A stretch of 64,000 nt of DNA, taken from Melampsora larici-populina 98AG31 (taxonomy: Eukaryota; Basidiomycota; Pucciniomycetes; Pucciniales; Melampsoraceae). The stretch spans positions 1,069,819 through 1,133,818 of the forward strand of contig NW_006768774.1 in NCBI RefSeq assembly GCF_000204055.1, given 5' to 3'. Of this stretch, positions 58,257 through 64,000 are shown one piece after another (position 1 is the stretch's first letter; each line of letters starts with the position of its first letter). Below the pieces are notes generated by a model, which was not told the origin of the DNA, searched no databases, and worked only from the letters and a program-made list of their open reading frames with translations. The position numbers were made by a program, and so were the translations under genes.

Positions 58257-58866
58257 ACGTCGTAAGTAACTTCATCTCGTTTGGAATGCATCCTTTGGAG
58301 GAATATTGATTGAAAGGGGTTCAAGGGGGGAATTGTTCAGTTGAGAAAAATCAGGCGGCGCGCTGATGCGCAGGTCTGAGCTGTCCAGGTTTTCAAATGG
58401 CTTAGGCTGCTTAGGGTTGCTCAGGGTTGCTGATGTTTTGAATGAGTGGAAGAAACAATTTTTTGAAAAGATCTTTCTCGCAGCAAACCCTGACCATTCT
58501 ACCCTTCTCGACGTCGAGAAGGGAGGTGGTGGACGCAGTGATGCATGTGATGGTGTTGTTGAGGCACTGTGGGCCAGCCACATTCATCACCACGCTTTGG
58601 CCGCAAAGACTTACAATGTCAAAAATGTCAAAGTTGTCCCATCAAGAGGAAAAGTCACTTGCTTTGGCTGTGCTTGTCAGATTAATGAACGTTTGGTAGA
58701 AAGAATCAGTCAAGTCAATGACTTGCGTGGTGAGATGGATGATGAGGAATGGGAAGAGTATTGAAGAACTGTGTTGACTGGATATCCAGAGGAGGCACAC
58801 AAAAAGATGACAAAATTGGCTGAGAAACATGGTATTGATGACATTAGTTTGATTTTTTCTCCCTGA

Positions 58867-59413
58867 AATGTTATTTGTCAAACACTGCTTGTTTTCCTTT
58901 TTTTGAATCTTTCACCTACATTTTCATGCCTGCAAAATACTATTCTATCAATTTTAAGCCTTGCTTTGCATCCATATGGGATACTTTTCCAACCTTTGGC
59001 TCATGTTGAGCTAGATGTGGATGAACAGAAATGATATTCACTCCTTGAAACAAGGAGTGAAATAATCATGAACATCTCATCCTTGAACTTTGCTTACCCC
59101 TACTTTCTTTCTCAAAGAAAGGCTTTACCGATCCTAAATATCAAAATTTCCTTGTACTGCACTTTTTCAAGATGTGTATTGTAATAACATTCAAAAAAAA
59201 CCACACAAAGTTTGATGTGGCAAGTTTTGAACATAGTGAGATTGATAGAATAGAGGACTGTGGGAAATCAAGCAATCAACAAATCCTGTGCAAGAACAAG
59301 TCAGTTTAAACAAAACATTCCTTTTCCAATCATCCAGATCTGAAAGATAAAGCTCACAATCCATATTGTACAAGTCTTTCTTGAAGAAAACCTCTATATC
59401 AAGTACCTTGAAG
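58867..59413. other. Intergenic, no supported gene
   Basis: Short unsupported ORFs. The end is the presumed promoter of the truncated zinc-finger gene. Confidence 0.45.
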
Positions 59414-59653
59414 ATGGCTTCAGAAGCCAATGCATGTAAGCTAACATATGTGATTTATGTGTTGTAATGAAGTTTATCTTTTGATCTGTTGATAGATTTT
59501 GATAAACTACCTGGAAGCAACAAATTTCAATGTTGGCTTTGCAAGGGCCAGGGTTTCGCAGATAAAGCAGGCCATGCAAACAGTAAAACTCACAAAGCCA
59601 AAGTTAAAGGTGCAGAAGAAGCTCAGAGAATCGAGGTTGGCATGAAATGTTAA
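59414..59653 (+). pseudogene. Zinc-finger gene truncated by the copia LTR
   Basis: Exon 1 (59414-59435, MASEANA) splices by a clean GTAAGC...GATAG intron into exon 2 from 59496. Exon 2 reads LPGSNKFQCWLCKGQGFAD then HANSKTHKAKVK, that is, C-x2-C-x11-H-x5-H, a C2H2-like finger. The frame meets the first base of the LTR at 59648 and stops at TAA 59651. The gene was therefore cut off by the insertion; its 3' part would lie beyond the retroelement, outside the window. Confidence 0.6.
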
Positions 59654-60118
59654 CACAGTGGAATCTGTGAAACAGCGATTGACATCTAGGTAGGAGGATT
59701 ACAAGTGTGAATCCACTCTCAGAAGAGGAGTAGCAAAGGCAGACAACAGATCCCCCCAATGGGTCTGTTCGTGCTAATGAGACAGAAGGTCGTGGAATGT
59801 GATTGAAATAAATAATTCCTACTAAGTGTCACTTAGTTGGAGGATTTATGAGATGAGAATAAAGAGACAGTTGTCTCAGGACGTAAGATGTATATAAATA
59901 GATATTAGTTTATTGTGAATTGCATTTTATGATAATGAAAATCAAGATGAAGCACAACAATATATGATGTATATATACAAGTTTCTGAACTGAACATAGA
60001 TTAGAAACTGATTCTTACAAGATGAACGTGCAGCAGCTCAGCAGTCGAGCAAGAGTGCTGATTGCTTAGGATGAGGAGAAAGTGTTGAGTATCGGTGATA
60101 CTCATTAGGGTATCAACA
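59648..60118 (-). repeat. 3' LTR of the copia element
   Basis: On the minus strand the 471-bp LTR begins TGTTGATACCC (60118) and ends GTGTTAACA (59648), with TG...CA termini. It abuts a polypurine tract on the internal side. A TATA box (TATTTATATACATC, about 59902-59889) sits 216 bp into it, as expected at the U3/R border. The 5' LTR is outside the window. Confidence 0.75.
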
Positions 60119-63100
60119 TCCCCCCTTGCTCAATACTTTTGCAGGTATAGGAAGTGAGTTTGTAGTTATAAGGTGAACTTCTTTGGTATTGACATTACCA
60201 ATTAGGAACCGACACCGATTTGTCATTTCTTTTGGGGCGTTCTTTGTGAGAAAATCGGCGGGCATTAGTTTTGTATCAATCATATGAGTGGATATTTGAT
60301 GTGAAAATATTAAGTCTCGAATAAAATGGTGTCTTATATCTATATGTTTTGATCGGCTGTTTGTGGCTGATTCTTGAGACAGGAATACCGCACCATTGTT
60401 ATCATTGAATATACTGAGAGGTGGAAGAGATATTGGAGATGTTGGAATAGGAGTCTGAGTTAGATGCGAAATCATTCTTCTCAACCAAAGACAATGCTTT
60501 GCACAATCACCAAGGGCCATGTACTCTGCTTCAGTGGTAGAGAGAGCGACGGTAGGTTGTTGACGACTTTTCCAGCTGATTAAAGATCCACCCAGTGTGA
60601 ATACATATCCAGTTGTTGATCTGCGAGTATCAGTACAAGCTGCGTAGTTGGCATCAGCATATGCACGAAGTTCAGTTGATGGGCTATTGTGTTTTGTGAA
60701 TAATATACCACGATCCAAGGTGCCTTGAACATATCTAAAGAGATGCTTTACAATTTTCCAATGACGGTATGTGTATTTTGATGAGTAACGAGCTAGCATG
60801 GAGACAGCATATTGTATATCGGGTCGTGTATGGTCAGCAGCCCAGTTTAGACAGCCAATAGCTTGTTGGTACGGTAGATGAACAGCATCTTCTATTTCTT
60901 TGCTTGTGCCGGGTGTTAGATCAACAGAGGTTGGAAGAGGCGTGGGTGTAGTGTTACAATGTGTCATGTCAAAACGATCGAGGACATTCTTGAGATAGTG
61001 CTCTTGGGACAGATGTATTGTGCGGTTGGTTTGATCTCGTGTAATTTTGATACCAAGGTGTAGTGTGGGTTCAGTGGTCCATACGAGCTTATATAGTGTT
61101 TCTAGCTTCTCTCTGCTTTCTTTGATCAGAGGTTTTGAGTTCGAAAATACAAGTCCATCGTCAACAAACATTGGTATGTGGATTATTTTGTCGTTTCTTT
61201 GAAAGGTGAATAGTGAATTATCGTCTTTGTATGGAAGGAAACCTATGCTTCTAAGCTTTTCTTCAAGGTCGGCATTGAACTCGCGATGTGCTTGTTTTGT
61301 TCCGTAGATGGATTGTTTGAGTAACCAGACTTTCTTCGGAGAGCTCGGGTTATAGAATCCTTGAACTTGTCTTGTGTAAACAGGCATCTTGTTCTTTCCA
61401 TTGAGGAAGGCGGTACATATGTCGAATTGTTCCATTTCCCAATCTTCAGAAGCACAAAGAGAGAACAGCATATTCATGGTATCTGATTGGACAACAGATG
61501 CAAAAGTTTTTTCGTAGTCAACACCCCATATTTGATGATTTCCTAGAGCTACCCATCTAGCTTTGTATTTGATGATATTTCCGTGTTCGTCGTGTTTCCT
61601 TTTCAGACGCCACATACCTCCTATAACATTGGCTTCTGAGGGAGCATCGACTAGTTCTCCAACATTGTGAGAGGTCAGTGAGTTGAATTCGCTTTCCATG
61701 GCTTTGATCCAGTTTTTGCGTTTGCTTCCTCTCATTGCTTCAGCATATGATGGGCAGTCTGTACTTCTTTTTGCAGCATAGATTGTTAAGTTGCCGTAGC
61801 GTAGAGGAGGTTTTTGATCACGTGCAGGTCGCTGAGAGGTAGGATGGGGAATGATTTTTGGTTGGTGTTTGTTGGAGGATTGTACTTGAGGGTTCTCAGA
61901 AAAATTTGATGTATTGTTACCTGTTCCGTGTTGGTCTTCTGAAGTAGGAATTGAATCTTCAGTATTTGTATTTGTCTCATTCTTCTTTTCAAGGATTTCT
62001 TTTTCTTTATTGTTTTGAGTTACATTGATATTGTTATCTTTTGGTCTTTTTATCTTGATTATTATTTTGCGGGTTTCTTTCTCTTTTTCTTTTTCTTTCT
62101 CTTTTTCTTGTTCTATTATTCTTGTTGTTTCTTTATCTTTTTCTAATTGTAATTGCAATTCTTTTTCATGTATGATCTGTTTTTGCTTTGCTTCTTCCAA
62201 CTTTGCTTCTAATTCTTTTTGTTTTTGGATCTGTTTTTGTTTTTCTTTTTCTAATCTTAACTCTAATTCTTTTTGATATTTGATTTGCTTTGCTTTTTCT
62301 ATTTCTATTTGCTTTTCTTTTTCTAATCTTGACTCTGATTCTTTTTGATGTTTGATTTGTTTTGCTTTTTCTAATTCTTTTTGCTTTACTTTTACTTTTT
62401 CTAATTTCATTTCTAGTTCTTTTTGATGTTCTAGTTGTTTTTGTTTTTGTTTTTCTAATTTTGAATCCAATGATGTTTGACTTTGATTTTCTTTTTCTTG
62501 TGTAGGAGATGTTCTGATTCCAGGTTCGGATCTGTTTTCTGTATCTTCTGGTATTGATAGTTGATTTTTAGGAGCATGTATTGATTTTGAGAGTGGGATG
62601 AGAGTTTTGGGAGTAAATTCTATTACATCATCAGAGTGTAGTGGTGGATTTGTTGGATAGTCGGATGTTGAAAACTCTGAGAAATTTGGCGAAATTGGTG
62701 TTAGTTGTACAGGGGATATGAACGGAGATGAGTTTGTAGATGTGTGGTTGTTTTCAATGAGAATAGGTTGTATAATTGGTGTATTAGATTTTCGTGGTGC
62801 ATTTGGGAAAGAAAATGTTGATGATGGCGGAAAAGATGGGACTGAAGGGAAAAAAGGTGCAGGAGGAATAGTTGGGATTCTTGGGATAGTTGACATATTC
62901 GTTTCTTCATTTGTTGATGTGATCTCTGATTCATGGTTCTGTGATTGGTCAGTATCTTTTTCTGGTGTAGTTTGGTGTTCAGAAAATAGACTCAGAGGGA
63001 AATTAAAATTGTTAGTATCTGGTACTTCAATTGGTACATTTGTATTGTTTTTGAATGGGAATAATCGCTCGTTGAATATTACGTTACGTGATATAATTAT

Positions 63101-64000
63101 TTTTCTACCTTTGATATCCCACAAACGATACACCCTTGCGCCTTTTTTGTATCCTACATGAACACATAGTTTAGAGCGTGCAGAAAGTTTAGTGTATTCA
63201 GATGTTTTTAGAAGTGGGTACACAGCACAACCTATAGCTCGAAGAAATTCATTGTTGGTTTTGTGTGCTCCAGAGATGCCAGTGTTCCATAGTTCTTGAG
63301 GTGTTTCCATCTCGATGGATGCATTTGGTGATATATTGAGAATAAAAGAGACTGACATGACAATTTCTCCCCAGAGGAAATTGGGAATACTGGCATCAAT
63401 CATTATTGATCTAGTTCTTTCAAGGAGTGATTGACCATATCGTTCAGATACAGAATTCTGCTCAGGAGTTTCTGCAGGTGCTCTTTCAAAAGTTATACCC
63501 TGTTGTGAAAGGTATTGAGAGAACTGGTTTGAGGTATATTCACCTCCACGGTCTGATTTAAAAATGACAACTTTCTTGTTTTGATATCTTTTGGATTCAT
63601 TTACAGATTGTACAAAGTGTGTGAAAACTTCAGATTTGGATCGCATGATTTTTATACAAGTGTATCTAGTGGCATCATCAATAAAGGAAACAATATATTT
63701 TCCACCGCCTAGAGAAGGAGAGGGTAGTGGTCCTATTACATCACTGTGAATACGAAATAGAGGAATATCGGACTTTGGAAAGTGAGATGAAAATGGGAGT
63801 CGATGGGCTTTTGATAAAGAACAGGGTTCACAATCGATTTTCTTTGAAGAGGATGGGGAGACTTTAGATAGTGATCTGTAATTTAAATGCCCATAGCGTC
63901 GGTGCCAGACGTCAGCGGGGATAGTTGCAGGAGCAGCAAAGAGATTTTGAGATTGACGTGCCTGTACTAAGAATAGACCATCTGTTTCTTGACCAGTGAT
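60113..64000 (-). CDS. Ty1/copia Pol polyprotein, 5' part outside the window
   Basis: A continuous frame of 1295 residues runs from the right edge to TGA 60113, so it is partial at its 5' end. In order: the GAG-pre-integrase HHCC zinc finger (WHRRYGHLN, CEPC); the integrase core with D, D and E in HSDVIGPL, FKSDRGGEYT and AETPEQNSVSE; an unusually long low-complexity linker rich in Lys/Glu/Gln (about 480-680); reverse transcriptase (WALGNH, DICTAFLNG, QSIYGTKQA and FVDD in place of the usual YVDD); and RNase H (LRAYADANYAACTDTRRSTTGY, STTEAEYMAL). There are no stops or frameshifts, so insertion is recent. The stop codon lies inside the LTR: its first bases TGTTGA supply Cys and stop. Confidence 0.95.
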   Translation of the reverse strand: MTGQETDGLFLVQARQSQNLFAAPATIPADVWHRRYGHLNYRSLSKVSPSSSKKIDCEPCSLSKAHRLPFSSHFPKSDIPLFRIHSDVIGPLPSPSLGGGKYIVSFIDDATRYTCIKIMRSKSEVFTHFVQSVNESKRYQNKKVVIFKSDRGGEYTSNQFSQYLSQQGITFERAPAETPEQNSVSERYGQSLLERTRSIMIDASIPNFLWGEIVMSVSFILNISPNASIEMETPQELWNTGISGAHKTNNEFLRAIGCAVYPLLKTSEYTKLSARSKLCVHVGYKKGARVYRLWDIKGRKIIISRNVIFNERLFPFKNNTNVPIEVPDTNNFNFPLSLFSEHQTTPEKDTDQSQNHESEITSTNEETNMSTIPRIPTIPPAPFFPSVPSFPPSSTFSFPNAPRKSNTPIIQPILIENNHTSTNSSPFISPVQLTPISPNFSEFSTSDYPTNPPLHSDDVIEFTPKTLIPLSKSIHAPKNQLSIPEDTENRSEPGIRTSPTQEKENQSQTSLDSKLEKQKQKQLEHQKELEMKLEKVKVKQKELEKAKQIKHQKESESRLEKEKQIEIEKAKQIKYQKELELRLEKEKQKQIQKQKELEAKLEEAKQKQIIHEKELQLQLEKDKETTRIIEQEKEKEKEKEKETRKIIIKIKRPKDNNINVTQNNKEKEILEKKNETNTNTEDSIPTSEDQHGTGNNTSNFSENPQVQSSNKHQPKIIPHPTSQRPARDQKPPLRYGNLTIYAAKRSTDCPSYAEAMRGSKRKNWIKAMESEFNSLTSHNVGELVDAPSEANVIGGMWRLKRKHDEHGNIIKYKARWVALGNHQIWGVDYEKTFASVVQSDTMNMLFSLCASEDWEMEQFDICTAFLNGKNKMPVYTRQVQGFYNPSSPKKVWLLKQSIYGTKQAHREFNADLEEKLRSIGFLPYKDDNSLFTFQRNDKIIHIPMFVDDGLVFSNSKPLIKESREKLETLYKLVWTTEPTLHLGIKITRDQTNRTIHLSQEHYLKNVLDRFDMTHCNTTPTPLPTSVDLTPGTSKEIEDAVHLPYQQAIGCLNWAADHTRPDIQYAVSMLARYSSKYTYRHWKIVKHLFRYVQGTLDRGILFTKHNSPSTELRAYADANYAACTDTRRSTTGYVFTLGGSLISWKSRQQPTVALSTTEAEYMALGDCAKHCLWLRRMISHLTQTPIPTSPISLPPLSIFNDNNGAVFLSQESATNSRSKHIDIRHHFIRDLIFSHQISTHMIDTKLMPADFLTKNAPKEMTNRCRFLIGNVNTKEVHLITTNSLPIPAKVLSKGGC
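60119..60129 (-). promoter_or_regulatory. Polypurine tract of the copia element
   Basis: GCAAGGGGGGA on the minus strand, directly before the LTR start TGTTGA. It is the expected primer site for plus-strand DNA synthesis. Confidence 0.75.

Larger units (their letters stand above)
56151..58540. mobile_element. 2.39-kb non-autonomous CACTA-type element
   Basis: The ends are inverted repeats of about 46 bp beginning CACTGCGTCCACCACCTCCC, with the first 28 bp perfect and an internal hairpin (CCCTTCTCGAC...GAGAAGGG). The trinucleotide ATG lies directly outside each end (56148-56150 and 58541-58543). Deleting the element and one ATG restores the dioxygenase reading frame exactly. CACTG ends with a 3-bp duplication are diagnostic of the CACTA superfamily. 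No transposase is encoded, so a partner in trans is needed; the Plavaka transposase at 33830-37250 belongs to the same superfamily, but its own ends are unknown. Confidence 0.85.
55183..58866 (+). pseudogene. Broken Tet-like 2OG-Fe(II) dioxygenase copy
   Basis: Paralogue of 7810-8949. The start region is ATG 55183 and includes YGLPPKTKFLFFKK. The intron is at the conserved place (GTTAGT near 55661, acceptor near 55723). The core YAFGFF and SFHLDD remains up to 56150, then a 2.39-kb CACTA-type insertion, then the C-terminal part from 58544 (CDGVVEALW, HIHHHA, TCFGCACQI) to TGA 58866. Several in-frame stops are present (near 55303, 55594, 56128 and 58762), and the iron motif reads HTN instead of HxD. 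The gene was inactive independently of the insertion. Because its 3' end continues past the point where the other copy stops, it records the ancestral C-terminus. Confidence 0.85.

Overview
The window looks like an intron-rich, repeat-rich, AT-leaning segment of a basidiomycete nuclear genome, most likely a rust fungus (Pucciniales, Melampsora-like). This is inferred, not proven. It rests on short spliceosomal introns in nearly every gene, a Tet-like (TET/JBP) 2OG-Fe(II) dioxygenase of the type expanded in rusts, an intact Plavaka (CACTA-clade) transposase gene, a fungal DUF6533-type membrane protein, a Ty1/copia polyprotein, and several basidiomycete-style coiled-coil families. No rRNA, CRISPR, operon or bacterial signal was seen.

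Layout. 1-3.6 kb is repeats: a hairpin-rich inverted repeat, an 874-bp MITE with a perfect 8-bp target duplication, and copy A of a 435-bp dispersed repeat. 3.6-5.8 kb (-) is a Zn2Cys6-like protein with twelve 17-residue repeats. 7.8-8.95 kb (+) is the Tet-like dioxygenase, followed by about 130 bp of its own ancestral 3' coding sequence beyond a premature stop. 9.8-11.5 kb holds two small divergent membrane proteins. 12.2-14.9 kb (-) holds two unrecognised helical proteins. 17.2-18.2 kb (-) is a Cys/His-rich tail-anchored protein. 19.3-20.5 kb (-) is a SUN-domain protein, divergent from a TPR plus C-terminal J-domain protein at 21.2-22.7 kb (+). 23.5-26.6 kb is a head-to-head pair of diverged paralogues with one membrane segment and long helices. 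28.1-31.8 kb (-) is a long coiled-coil gene with an internal duplication and apparent frameshifts. 33.8-37.3 kb (-) is the Plavaka transposase. 40.8-41.8 kb (+) is a small unknown protein. 45.8-47.7 kb (+) is an 11-exon DUF6533-type protein. 50.1-53.7 kb (+) is a large multi-pass membrane protein. 54.0-64.0 kb is a transposon graveyard: tandem Tourist-like MITEs, a dead second copy of the Tet-like gene split by a 2.39-kb CACTA-type element (CACTG ends, 3-bp target duplication), a zinc-finger gene cut off by a copia LTR, and the copia element itself, which runs off the right edge.

How it fits together. Most host genes are single-copy regulatory, membrane or coiled-coil proteins without a shared pathway. 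The recurring theme is the interplay of Tet-like DNA-base oxygenases with CACTA/Plavaka and copia elements: one Tet-like gene keeps its catalytic core, and a paralogue 47 kb away has lost its iron ligand and been split by a CACTA-type insertion. The intergenic DNA carries several unrelated-length minisatellites sharing a TTCGAA core. Exon joins were derived by hand from GT/AG sites and reading-frame continuity and need transcript support.
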